From Triatoma infestans (Eukaryota; Arthropoda; Insecta; Hemiptera; Reduviidae): a stretch of DNA of 64,000 nucleotides. Of this stretch, positions 46,175 to 56,427 are shown piece by piece. Position numbers and translations under genes: made by a program. The stretch is from positions 186,001-250,000 of the forward strand of contig JAAEAF010014380.1 in the NCBI GenBank assembly GCA_011037195.1. The letters run 5' to 3'. Below the pieces are notes generated by a model. It ran no database searches. It saw only the letters and a list, made by a program, of their open reading frames with translations, and was not told where the DNA came from. How positions within the stretch are numbered: position 1 is the stretch's first letter; each line of letters starts with the position of its first letter.

Positions 46175-46860
46175 GAACACATAGGGAAGTATTGCAATCG
46201 TACCAGATTTTCAAAATTGAGTTTTGACCAGAAATACACGTTTTGAGGTTCTTTGAAACCAAAAAAGTAGTTTTCGAAAATGGTGTGTGTATGTGGGTGG
46301 ATGTGTGTGAAAAGAATATCTCAAGAACAAAGAGTTGCAGGAAGCTCAAATTTGATATTCCGTTTAGGTATTACCACCGTATTAGACACGAAGATTTCGG
46401 GGCAAAATCTATCAACTGGATGTACCACTTTACTGAATTGTCTTTTTCAGTTTTTTTGTAATTTTCTCGAAAACAGCTCCGACGATTTTCTTTAAATTTA
46501 GTACATCAACTACACATACAAAGAGCTACAACTTTTATTTGAAACATTCATTCTCCGGGAAAATTCATTTAAGGACACTTTTGGGGGTTGGGTGGGGTTA
46601 TGATACCTCTAAAGTGCTATTTCAGTATATTACACAATTCCATCATCTAAATAATATTAATTAGATTAAATGTGTTGTTGAAATTCCAAGTTTGATGAAA
46701 ACTGGTTGACTGGAAGTATAACTTTAGTGAATAGGTTTTTCAGTTTTTTGTGATTTTCTTTATACATCCTTTAAAAACTGATAAAAATTTTAGTGAAAAA
46801 GAAAATTTGCGATTTCACAGTAAGAGAAAGTCGTATGAGTGTTTCATAACTAATTTTTTT
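46175..46860 (+). repeat. Family A, near-complete copy
   Basis: Begins AAGTATTGCAATCGTACCAG directly at the LINE boundary, then AAATACACGTTTTGAGGTTC, a TG-rich section, TGATATTCCGTTTAGGTATT, TCTCGAAAACAGCTCCGACG, TCTAAATAATATTAATTAGA, a second shortened monomer, and the tail AGTAAGAGAAAGTCGTATGA. The terminal palindrome is lost, presumably at the LINE junction. Confidence 0.85.
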
Positions 46861-47735
46861 AAGTTAATTTTACGTAGCAGCTCCTCTAAAAACGCAACAA
46901 AGAATAGCATAAACCTCAGGCTAGAGCAGTTGCTCTAATACTTACAAATTGCACTACTCTCTACTCTTAGCAGTGCATTAAATGACAGAGTAAAACTGTT
47001 ACAAAAAAAAACTTCACCATACATGGAATAACTATTATATTACAATAAATATATAGGTCACAAAGTAAAAACATAATGCTATTATAATAACACAGAGAAA
47101 ATAACACATTTATTCGGTTATTTATAAATTACTTTGAAGTTTTACAAGAAACTGTAGGTTATAATAAAATAGTTAAGGTTATTTATCATTCATACATAAC
47201 CTATCTCTCGATACTTCAGCTTTTTCACGCAATCACAATAAACTAATTGATAACATAATTCCGGAAAAAAAAAACAAACCAAAAAAAGCAACAATGTATT
47301 TTAATAATTTCATTTTAATGTTTTCATTATTTTAATTATAATTTCCAAAGCTATTGTTGTTGAGACAATGATGGCAATATAATTAATTATAATAACATTC
47401 TATCGTTTAGAAAACTTAGAATTAACTTCGAAATAGTTTTATTTTACTAATTATTTTTCATTAAAAAACGATAGTTTCTTTTGTTTTTCTATTTTATCGT
47501 AAGTAATTAATTCTTGAAAGAAAATTCTATTAATTGTATATAATACTTTTATCTTATTTAATCTATACTAACTTATTATATACTTATCTAAATAAAGTAA
47601 TTTACCTTTAATTATTTGATATTTATCTTTATCTTTTCATACTTTATTATCAAAGTTATTATTATTAGTTTTATGTTCTATAAAACCTGGAGGCAATGAT
47701 CATTTAGAAATAAGTTGACTTTTTTTATGTACGGT
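46861..47735. other. Very AT-rich stretch
   Basis: Nothing recognised. Confidence 0.5.
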
Positions 47736-48530
47736 TTTACTTTCTCTTACCTCTAGTGAGAGGAAGTATTGCCAGATTTTCGAAATTCAATTTTCACTGG
47801 AAATTAATGTTGTGGGATCTCCTGAACACAAAAAAAGATTTTTACCGAATCGTCTATGTGTGTGTGAATAAGTTTGTTTTAACGGAATATCTCAAACATA
47901 AAAAGTCGCAGGAAGCTCAAACTTGGTATTCCGTTTAGGCATCACCATCGCATTAGATACGAAGATTTCGGGCAAAGTTTGTCAACCGAAAGTGCGACTT
48001 TACCAAAGTGTTTTTTCTTTTCACTTTTTCGTAATATTCTTGAAATCGGCTCCAACGGTTTTCTTTAAACTTCCTAAACAATCTACACACATAAATCCCT
48101 TTCAGTTTTATGAAAAATATTTTCCTGGGAAAGTTGATTTTGGGGGGGTTCTGGGGAAACAGTAGCATAAATACCACTTCAGTATAGTATGCGGTTTTAC
48201 CACCTACATAATATTAATACACATTAGAACCATTAATAGAATTTCAAATTTAAAGAAAATAGGTTAACAGGAAATGTGATTTATAGGTAGATAGGTTACA
48301 GGTAGATAGGTAGATAGGTAGATAGGTAAATAGGTAGATAGGTAAATAGGTAGATAGGTAGATAGGTAGATGTAGATTATAGAATAGGTTTTTCAGTTTT
48401 TTGATTTTTTTTTTGAAAACGACAGTGATTTCCGTGTAATTTAGAGAGAATAGACACTACATAATACAGTAAAATGAAATGAGGTATGAGTGTTCACACC
48501 ATTTTTTTTTTTTTTTTATTATTAAAAAGG
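47736..48530 (+). repeat. Family A copy with intact terminal palindrome
   Basis: Terminus 47738-47768 is the 31-bp palindrome (arms TACTTTCTCTTACC and TGAGAGGAAGTA). Then GCAGGAAGCTCAAACTTGGT, ATTCCGTTTAGGCATCACCA, AACCGAAAGTGCGACTTTAC, TCCTGGGAAAGTTGATTTTG and ACCACCTACATAATATTAAT. An 8-bp tandem repeat (48282-48375) then interrupts the second monomer, and a degraded tail ends near 48510 (ATGAGTGTTCACACCATTTT). Confidence 0.85.
48282..48375 (+). repeat. (GATAGGTA)n tandem repeat
   Basis: About eleven units of an 8-bp GATAGGTA/GATAGGTAAATAGGTA pattern inside the Family A copy. Confidence 0.9.
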
Positions 48531-48599
48531 TTCGAAAGATTCTTGAGTGTTCAAACTTCTCCCCACTATATACTCCCCCTACTGTATACTTCCCCTACT

Positions 48600-48975
48600 A
48601 CATACTTCCCCTACTATATATACGCACATAAGTGAATCATTTTTCCAGGCAAACTGATTTTTTTTTTTTTTTTGGAGGATTCCAGGCGTTACTGTTGTTA
48701 AACTTTACTCTACATTGCTATTGTAACACCCGTTTACAGAACTACATAAATACAATTTTAAGCTACATTAATACCATTGCTAAAATTGTCCAAGCTGAAG
48801 ATAATTGGTTAATAAAAACTGCAAAATTACAGAATAAGTTTCCTTGAGTTTTTTTTTTTTGGAGAATTTTCTTGAAACTTGCTACTGAGAATTTTTTAAA
48901 ACTTAAAATACTAAACTGCACAGTTATAAATTTAATCAATTTTGTCTAAAATATTTTTCCAAAAAAAAAAAAAAA
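48600..48975 (+). repeat. Family A monomer-only fragment
   Basis: TCATTTTTCCAGGCAAACTG, GGCGTTACTGTTGTTAAACT, ATACAATTTTAAGCTACATT, and GAATTTTCTTGAAACTTGCT, in monomer order with low identity. No head or tail. Confidence 0.5.
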
Positions 48976-50129
48976 TGATCAAAAACTTCTAAATCCGTTG
49001 GGAATTCAATTCCGAAAATTTTCCTTTATGGATTGCACATTCCATCCGCTAAAATTTTCCTTCCGCTAAAAACATTAAGAGAAAGAAAAAATACGAGATA
49101 AAGTTCAGATATTTTAATGAAACGAATCGCCAACAAAAGCCACCATATAAAAAATTCACCATACAAAAGCTGGATCAATAGTTCTATTAGCAACCGCATC
49201 AAGGCGCTACTGTTAGCCTCCAAGTGCACGTCAACTGCTCACTAAAACTTGCTTTTATATACACCAAAAGCAATGGTGAATGAGTTTGAACTTCCGCTGT
49301 CTCTAGCGGAACAAGAAACTGGATAAAAGCCGGTCATCTGAGGTGATAGGAGTCACTCAACAATTGAACATTGAATTGGTACGAGTCAGTCGCCAGAAAA
49401 ACGACTAATATCTTCCGGTACATCAGGTTCACACCTTGAAAGATCCACCCACTGACAGTCATATCTTCCAAGCGACTCCCAACAGCCAACGTTACATCGT
49501 TATACATACACATTCGTCATGATATACCATCATCAACTTCATTCACTCTTCGCTCGGTTACTTTACCTTATATACACTCTCTTTTCTTCTTATTCAATAA
49601 AATGGTTAAACTATAGTAATAGTGATTATATTAGAGTGAACTATAGCAATAGTAATAGTAATTGTTGAACTATTATCAGTAATAGTGCCAGTTCGTTTGT
49701 TCCCATTGTAACCATTTCTCACCTTCGCTACCATTGCACTATGCATCATCGTACTAGTAATCAGAAAAATTTAATTAGTATATAGGACATAGTTCAGCAA
49801 ACACAATAATAATAGTAATAATATTATATGTTTGTCAGCAATAATTACTGAAATCACAAATTAGTGGATAGTTTCTTTGTTTTGAATAAACAATACACTA
49901 AAGAATATGGAAGTAAAAGGAAAAAAGAAACTTCAACATGGAATCCAAACAATAGGGAGACTGAATAAAAAAAAAGACGAAGGTGAATAGCGGACTAACG
50001 TCATATAGTGGACTATTGAGCAGGGAGGGCCTTTTAGTATTTCCAAGGGAGGACACGAAGGGTATCGAGCTAGTAAGGACCATATTACAATCAATGGAGA
50101 TTTGGGAAGTGTTGCCATGATGGCCAATT
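48976..50129. other. Unassigned stretch; possible solo LTR or promoter-like segment at 49260-49780
   Basis: 49300-49600 is less AT-rich and has GGATAAAAGCCGGTCATCTG (TATA-like), a TCAGTCGCC block ~60 bp on, and AATAAA near 49597. This layout is seen in LTRs and short promoters, but no TG...CA ends or flanking duplication were found. The rest is unassigned. Confidence 0.3.
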
Positions 50130-50214
50130 TATTCACTTCTTCAGGAAATACATATTTATTGAAGTCTTCTGTATAAGAAAATAAGAGAAAGTAAAAAAGT
50201 GTTTTTAGCAAATG

Positions 50215-50253
<39 letters not shown>

Positions 50254-50580
50254 ATGTGGAAGAAATATTTCGCAAAAATGAAAAATCGCAGGAAGCTGAA
50301 ATTTGATATCGCGTCTAAAACACAAAGATTTCGGACAAAATCCATCAACCGGAAGTGAAACTTTACTGAGTGGTTCTTTCTCAGTTTTTCACGATTTTCC
50401 TGGAACACGGCTCCAACGATTTTCTTTAAACTTTGTATACTATCCGCATAGACCAATAGCATCACTTTTATTTGAAAGATTTTCTCGCGAAAATTTATCT
50501 TTTGTGGGGGAGTGGGTCTTGGGGTAACTGAAACGCACGTTAAGCTTTCCTCTAAAGACTACCTCAATACAATGGGTCTT
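50130..50580 (+). repeat. Family A copy with AT/GT microsatellite
   Basis: TTCAGGAAATACATATTTAT, AGTGTTTTTAGCAAATG, an (AT)n(GT)n run (50214-50253), AATCGCAGGAAGCTGAAATT, AAAATCCATCAACCGGAAGT, ACACGGCTCCAACGATTTTC and ACTTTTATTTGAAAGATTTT. A scrap AATAAGAGAAAGTA (50178-50192) of opposite orientation sits inside the head. Confidence 0.8.
50214..50253. repeat. (AT)n(GT)n microsatellite inside Family A
   Basis: About 10 AT units followed by 8-9 GT units at the usual Family A microsatellite position. Confidence 0.95.
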
Positions 50581-50596
50581 TTTAAATAAATGAATT

Positions 50597-51040
50597 TTTA
50601 CTTTCTCTTACTCCTAGTAAGAGGAAGTACAGTAATCGTGTCAAATTTTCAATTTTGTGTGTGTATGTGAACAGTCAAAAACGAAAAATCGCAGAAAGTT
50701 CAATTAGGTATCACCATGGGATCCAACAGTACGTTACATGTCAAAATTCCTCTACCGGAAGTACCACTTTACTAAATGTTTTTGGGGTAGAGGTAGGGTT
50801 ATGTTTGGCTCTAAAGTGCCGTTGATCATCAAAATTCCGTGTTCCAAGAAAATTATTAAACCGGTAGTGCTTTTTACTGAATAGTTTATTCAGTTTTCGC
50901 GATTTTCTTCATAAAAACACAGACGAATTTCATTACATTTGGTATACTAACTATAAAGGTTTGAATACTAAGAATTACAATTTTGAAAACTGTAATAAGA
51001 GAAAGTTGTGTGAGTGTTTCAAACCAGATTTTTTTTAGTT
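50597..51040 (+). repeat. Family A, short end-to-end copy
   Basis: The most compact copy with both ends: the terminal palindrome 50599-50629 (arms TACTTTCTCTTACT and AGTAAGAGGAAGTA, loop CCT), a condensed head and monomer with internal deletions, and the tail AATAAGAGAAAGTTGTGTGA then TTTCAAACCAGATTTTTTT. Useful for defining the element's limits. Confidence 0.85.
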
Positions 51041-52164
51041 AGTTTTATGGAATTAGTGGCCTTCAATTTCAAATATAAGGTGTTGATTCAATGTTATTGG
51101 GCATGCTCTTCTGGATTACAATGTTATCATTTCTCTACCTGTCTGGGTTAGTAGGTTTGTTATTGGCAACACCTCTATATTTATGTCAGTACAAATGAAC
51201 AAAATTTGGATTTTAAAGAAGCTTTGTCATATTATAATGTACATATTGTATTAACTGGAGTAAGAGAGAGTTGTGGGAGTGTTTCACGCCAGTTTTTTTT
51301 TTATTCCAGCATTTACAGGAAATATTAGGTCTAAATAATGTAATATACTAATTTTGGGTTTGAATATAACCAAATATATGTATTAGAACTATTTATCGAA
51401 TCGATATACATTACATTATTTTAATAGTTATATTTAACCTATAGGCTTTGCTAAAGTTAATAAGAGGGAGATAGGGAATGTTCCATAGGTGATTTTTTTC
51501 ACAGGTGATTCACATAATGAGGGATAGACGGAGCGAACACTGGTGTACCTTTTTATTAAAACACACACACACACACACAGACAACCAAACTGTGACCATG
51601 ACATTCAGCTGAGAGAACACTGCCTTGACTTTAATAATTCCATGGCTGTGCAGTTCAGATTATTAACTTTTTATTTGAAAATTTACAGAATAAAAACAGA
51701 AACTTTTATTTTTACATGATTTAAAGCTTAACTTTAAACATGCGATTTGTTATTCTTTGTTTATTTATTTTTTTCTCTATGGGGAAATCTTCTTCAGTTC
51801 CTTGAAGATCAGCCCGGTTAATCCGGTTTAATCTTTTCTTTGTTTAGAAAACAACTGGTAAAAAAAAGCCGGTCATTATAAAAGCGATTATTCCTTCTTA
51901 ATTGTATTTTTCTTTTATGATTTACTTTCTCTTTAGAGATTGTTAGGTATATGAAGAACTATAAAATTGACATTCCATTTATAATATTATCACGAAATCT
52001 GACACATACGCTAAAATGTTAAAAATATGCCGTTGCATAAAAATTTTCAATCTCTACCCTAACCTCTCCTACCCTAAAGAGCTCCTGAAGAAGGTCACCA
52101 ACGAATGGTACCTAAAACTTAGAGCAACAAAGAATTCTTTTTTCGTTAAAAATCCTCAGGCCAT
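51041..52164. other. AT-rich stretch with Family A tail scrap
   Basis: 51238-51310 has a tail fragment (GGAGTAAGAGAGAGTTGTGG, GTGTTTCACGCCAG). 51559-51580 is an AC run. Nothing else recognised. Confidence 0.5.
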
Positions 52165-52742
52165 TGCCGTATAAACATCTCATTATATGAATATGTTTTT
52201 AGCGTATTGTCTGTGTGTCTGTGTGAGTGGGTTTTAACAAAATATTCAACAACAAATAATCGCAGGAAATTCAAGCTTCCTATAGATTCCATATAGATAC
52301 TATCACCCCATCTAACATGAAGGTTTCGAGCAAAATCCATCAACCGGAAGTGCAATTTTCCGAATTTCTTTTTCTTTTTTTTCAATTTTTTACGTTTTTC
52401 TACAAAATGGCGTCAAACTTATTGTACTATCTGCGCACATACATCCCTACATATTTTTTTGAAATATTTTTCCGATTAAAAATGATTTTTTTTGAGGGGT
52501 TCTGTGGGTATACAAACGTTATGTTTCCTCTAATGTACTACAATCCAATACATTATGGTACTACCACTTACATAATATTAATATGCGATAGAAGTATTAA
52601 TAAAATTCCAAATTTGAAGAAAATTGGCTGACCGAAAGTGCGTCTTTACAGAATACGTGTTTGAGTTTTTTCAAAGATTCTCGAAGAACGGATACAACGA
52701 TTTTCTTTAAACATAGAAAATGCCTGCTAGATACATAGAAGT
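52165..52742 (+). repeat. Family A copy, plus-oriented half of an inverted pair
   Basis: TTTTTAGCGTATTGTCTGTG, AATCGCAGGAAATTCAAGCT, AAATCCATCAACCGGAAGTG, TACCACTTACATAATATTAA, TTGAAGAAAATTGGCTGACC and ACAACGATTTTCTTTAAACA. The head terminus is missing. It switches directly to an inverted copy at about 52742. Confidence 0.8.
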
Positions 52743-53001
52743 CCAAAGAAAATCGTTAGAGCCGTTTTCAAAGGAAATCGCGAAAAATAGAAAAAAAAAT
52801 TAGTGAAGTCGCACTTCCGGTTGATAGATTTTGCTTACTTATTTTAATGGTAAACATTTCACAGAGAAAGGCTAGAACCGTAAATTGTACTGAAGTGGCA
52901 CTTTAGAGGAAAGCTTGACGTTCCAACTCAAATCTCGCAAATATCGTCCACAAATCAATTTTTTTTGCACTTAAGCTTCGTGTCAGATGCGTTAGAAATA
53001 C

Positions 53002-53036
<35 letters not shown>

Positions 53037-53122
53037 TTATAAATTTCGGTGAACATATTAGTCACGGTAAAAACTCAATTTTAAAAATTTGTCACAATCG
53101 CATTACTTTTCCTTACTAGCAT
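52743..53122 (-). repeat. Family A copy, minus-oriented half of an inverted pair
   Basis: AAGAAAATCGTTAGAGCCGT, AGTCGCACTTCCGGTTGATA, CTGAAGTGGCACTTTAGAGG, an AC run (52999-53032), ACGGTAAAAACTCAATTTTA, TTGTCACAATCGCATTACTT and TTCCTTACTAG. Several internal blocks are out of the usual order, suggesting rearrangement. Confidence 0.75.
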
Positions 53123-53242
53123 TTTCTCTCCAGTTTTTCGCAGTTTTCTCGGAAACGCTTCTATTATTTTCTTTAAGCTTCGCGCACTAACTCCACAACG
53201 ATCAATCGCTATCATTTTTTTACTGAAACATTTCGCAAAAGA
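53123..53242 (+). repeat. Family A monomer fragment
   Basis: CCAGTTTTTCGCAGTTTTCT, CGGAAACGCTTCTATTATTT, TCTTTAAGCTTCGCGCACTA and CTGAAACATTTCGCAAAAG, in plus orientation between two minus copies. Confidence 0.7.
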
Positions 53243-53245
53243 AAA

Positions 53246-54085
53246 AAAATCTGGTGTGAAAGACTCACACAACTTTCTCTTACTCCAGTTCTCAAAATTA
53301 TAATTGACAAATTTTATAGTTTGTGTACCAAATTTAATGAAATTCGTCGAAAACTGAAAAAATTGTCCAGTAAAAACGCACTTCCGGTTTACTAATTTTC
53401 TTGAAACTCGGAATTTTAGCCATCTATTTATTTCTAATTAATTTTGTTTGGATGATAGAATTGTATAATCAACTATGATAGCACTTTGAGTAAAACATAA
53501 CCCCACCCCTCCTCAAAAAGGGCACTTAAGTGAATTTTCCCTGAGAAATGTTTTAAATAAAAGTTGTAGATCTTTGTATGTGTAGTTTATATCGGATGTT
53601 TCAAGAAAATCGTTGCAGCCATTTTTGAGAAAATCGCGAAATAGTGAAAAAAATCATTTAGTAAAGTGGTAATGTAAACGCACTTCCGGTTATCCAATTT
53701 TTTTTGAAACTCGGAATTTCAACAACATATTCAATTCTAATTAACATTATTTAGGTGATAGAATTGTTTAATAAACTGAAATAGCACTTTAAATGAAAAC
53801 CTAACCCCCACCTCTTCCTTATAACTGTCCTTAAATGAATTTTCCCAGAGAAACATTTCAAATAAAGTGGTAGATCATTGTATGCGTAGTTGTAATACCA
53901 AGTTTGAAAAAAATCGTCGGAGCTATTTTTGAGGAAAACGCAAAAAAGTAAAAAAACCAACTAGTAAAGTGGTACTTCCGGTCGAGGAATTTGGCAGATG
54001 AGCCACCGTCAGATGCCATGGTGATACCTAAACGGAATATCAAGTTTCAACTTTATACGGTTTTTCGTTTTTGAGGTATCTTGTT

Positions 54086-54125
<40 letters not shown>

Positions 54126-54253
54126 CCATTTGCTAATAACGAAACTTTCTTTGACTCAGGGGACCTCAAAACGGATATTTCCGGTGAAAACTCGATATCG
54201 AAAATTTGACATGATTACAATACTTCCTCTTACTAGGAGTAAGAGTACGTAAA
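53246..54253 (-). repeat. Family A, complete copy with three-step ~300 bp periodicity
   Basis: The most complete copy, about 1 kb in minus orientation. Tail GGTGTGAAAGACTCACACAA, ACTTTCTCTTACTCC. The CTTCCGG anchor recurs at 53381, 53683 and 53975, a spacing of ~302 and ~292 bp. The first two are full monomers (GATAGAATTGT, GATAGCACTTTGAG/AATAGCACTTTAAA, AAACATAACCCC/AAACCTAACCCC, TTGTAGATC/TGGTAGATC). The third leads into the head: CGGAATATCAAGTTTCAACT, an AC run at 54092-54121, TTCCGGTGAAAACTCGATAT, and the terminal palindrome 54221-54251. Confidence 0.9.
54092..54121. repeat. (AC)n microsatellite inside Family A
   Basis: About 15 AC units at the usual head position. Confidence 0.95.
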
Positions 54254-54490
54254 AAATTGATTTTGGATGATATTTGAGAGAGAGTTGAGTTTATACGTCA
54301 AGCTATCCTCTAAAGTATTACTTCAGTATAATGTACGGTCCCAGGCTATCTCTGTGAAATGTTTACCATTAAAATAAGTTACTAGCAAGTTTGAAGAAAA
54401 TGTATCTACTGGATATGCGGTTTTACAGTGATTTTTGAGGGAGGTTCTTGGCCCTTATGATTCTCTTTAAACTTGGAATGCTGATGCACT
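54254..54490 (+). repeat. Family A monomer fragment
   Basis: AAAAATTGATTTTGGATGAT, TCCTCTAAAGTATTACTTCA, GTATAATGTACGGTCCCAGG, GCAAGTTTGAAGAAAATGTA and TTCTCTTTAAACTTGGAATG, in plus orientation. A short inverted scrap follows at ~54510-54560. Confidence 0.7.
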
Positions 54491-55502
54491 ATACAATGTA
54501 CAGTAAATGTCCAAGTTTAAAGAAAGATATATTGTCGAGAAAATAGCAAAAATCCAGCTAAAATACCAAAAGATGTCTCTTTTTAGTAACAGCAGAAAGT
54601 GAAAAATACATTTTGGTGAAAACCAGATTTTTCTTACAAATTTGGAAATGTTGATGAAAAAAGCATTCATTAAAGTTATAATCGATTCTTTTTCATCAAA
54701 TCAAATTATAATCGATTCTTTTTTTTCGAAAACTTAACTGTTAATAAACAAACTTCATTCATCAGTAACAGGTTTTAATGAGTAATTAAATATTTTATTG
54801 AGTTTAAGTAATAGCGATTTACAATATCTAAAGTAGTTTATACTATAAAAATCAAGTTTTTTTTATTAGGCAGTTAATTTATTTTATAACTTTGAAAGTT
54901 TTCTATATTTATGTTGAAGCTGTGATTGCTCTCCTTGGTACTAATTAAAAATAAAAGGAAGAGTGCATTGTAAACTGTCTGACGTCATATTTCTGATTTG
55001 ATGACGTAAATTACTGGCCTAGTAATTACTGGCTTCCATAATTTACAAACATTGCTTGATCCTATTAATGAGTATATGGATATAAATGTAAAGTATTTAC
55101 GATGACGCTGATTGTATATAAACAATCATGTTTATGTACGTACATAAAAACATTATATATTATCATTAGTTCTGTTAGTGTGCACTCATTAAACCAGAAA
55201 AGAAAATTAGATTAGTCAGTTATGTTCAAATATGAAGTGATAATTATTTATTTATTCAATCGCAAATTTTTTAAATACATTTATTTATTTAAATAAATTT
55301 GACGGCCTTTAATGATTTTATTTCTTTAAGGAACATATTTGTAAATGATAGCAACGAAAGATATTATGCTACTAGTACTAAAAGCACAAGTTCGTGTCTA
55401 AACTAGAGCACTCCGTGGGTATGTATGACATAGAGGATATCTTTGAACTAGATTTGGAACAAAAAGAATGACGTGGCCAAAATAAAATATTGACGTACTT
55501 AC
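54491..55502. other. AT-rich stretch, possible intron of the gene carrying the 55503 exon
   Basis: No feature recognised except an inverted Family A scrap near 54510-54560 and a 22-bp direct duplication (TATAATCGATTCTTTTT) near 54675-54725. Confidence 0.45.
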
Positions 55503-55543
55503 CTTCTTACCATAATGATTTCCTGTTTCTCGCTGACAAAATC
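55503..55543 (-). CDS. Candidate 41-nt mini-exon with consensus splice sites, unidentified
   Basis: On the minus strand a pyrimidine-rich tract TTTTCTTTTATAG is followed by 41 nt and then AAG|GTAAGTA. Both signals are close to animal consensus. Two of three frames are open: one gives FCQRETGNHYGKK (phase 2 start, phase 0 end), the other DFVSEKQEIIMVR. An alternative donor (ATG|GTAAGA) lies a few bases earlier. I do not recognise either peptide, so product and frame are unknown. It is the best evidence in the window for a host gene, transcribed right to left, with introns of many kb. Confidence 0.5.
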
Positions 55544-56145
55544 CTATAAAAGAAAAATAATTAATTAGTACTAACTTAAAACAACTCATTTAATTAGCTT
55601 TAGTGGATATTATTATCATCATTAGTAGTAGGATCAATCCAGTACTCTACAGCCGTAGTGAGACGTTGCTAGTTCTGTAGGGAGGTTAGGAGCTTTTGCT
55701 GGATATACTAACCAAACAAAAAAATAGTTACGATTACCCATGCACATTAGGGAACGCAGAGGTGATATATAAATCAATATATATGTATGTATTAACTTGG
55801 GTTAAGCGTACTCACTGTCCTAGATATCCACATCAACCATTTAAAGCCACCCTTTATAGAAGACTTCGTCCGCCCTACGTAGAAATAACCACCGAGCTAC
55901 AGTAGATCTCTTAAATCACAGTGGAATTTGGCTATATAACTATTCGCTTTACAAGTCTATAAAAACCGTACATAGGTAGACCAAGATAGGGGTCATGATG
56001 TAATAGGGTGACGTAGCCAATGCTCCCATTCGGCTCTCATTCTCTAAACTTAAATAGAGATAATTACAAATAATATAACCTTTAATATTCTAGTGACTCA
56101 ATTATAAAAGATTATAATTCGCATTACTGTTTGGTTTATTAAGGC
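55544..56145. other. Unassigned stretch upstream (gene sense) of the mini-exon
   Basis: Moderately AT-rich with no recognised element. A 69-codon frame at 55696-55905 is not supported. Confidence 0.4.
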
Positions 56146-56155
56146 AAAGCTATAT

Positions 56156-56404
56156 ATATTTTTTTTTTTAATTTAAGGCGCGTCAACATCTATGGTCATT
56201 GACGCCCAAAGCCTTCTCAGTGTACTGCCGGCCAGCCTCCCTACAGTGTTCTTTTGTTACAGACAACACTGTCCATCATCGGGCAGTGAGCTGTAGAGGC
56301 TCCTAGGAAGAAAAAAATCTAAGGGCAGTACAGGTGGACTCGAACCCGAGTCTTCCCCGTGGGAGTCCAGTGCGATAACCTCTGAGCTAATCCCTTCCCA
56401 CGGT
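56156..56404 (-). mobile_element. tRNA-derived SINE, copy 1
   Basis: Minus-strand SINE of about 250 bp. The tRNA-like head has an A box (TAGCTCAGAGGTTATCG, 56373-56389) and a perfect B box (GGTTCGAGTCC, 56336-56346), i.e. an internal RNA polymerase III promoter. The tRNA-unrelated body runs to a terminal A-rich tail, seen on the plus strand as a T run at ~56159-56169. It is flanked by a 10-bp duplication AAAGCTATAT (56146-56155 and 56405-56414). The anticodon-like loop reads CTCCCAC. Mobilised in trans by a LINE in general; the partner is unknown here. Confidence 0.9.
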
Positions 56405-56414
56405 AAAGCTATAT

Positions 56415-56427
56415 TAAATATACTATT
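56415..56427. other. Spacer between SINE 1 and Family A
   Basis: Thirteen bases of AT-rich sequence. Confidence 0.5.

Noticed and set aside
48282..48375. CRISPR-like array
   Set aside because: Simple 8-bp tandem repeat with no spacers.
49933..50465. Minus-strand frames of 86-130 codons
   Set aside because: They lie partly in a Family A copy and its AT/GT microsatellite; the same region in other copies has stops.
52317..52631. 104-codon frame with sequence echoed in other Family A copies
   Set aside because: The similarity between copies is nucleotide repeat similarity; other copies carry stops and frameshifts, so no sign of coding selection.
56336..56404. tRNA gene
   Set aside because: A and B boxes are present but the anticodon stem does not pair well and the sequence continues into a SINE body with tail and target duplication.
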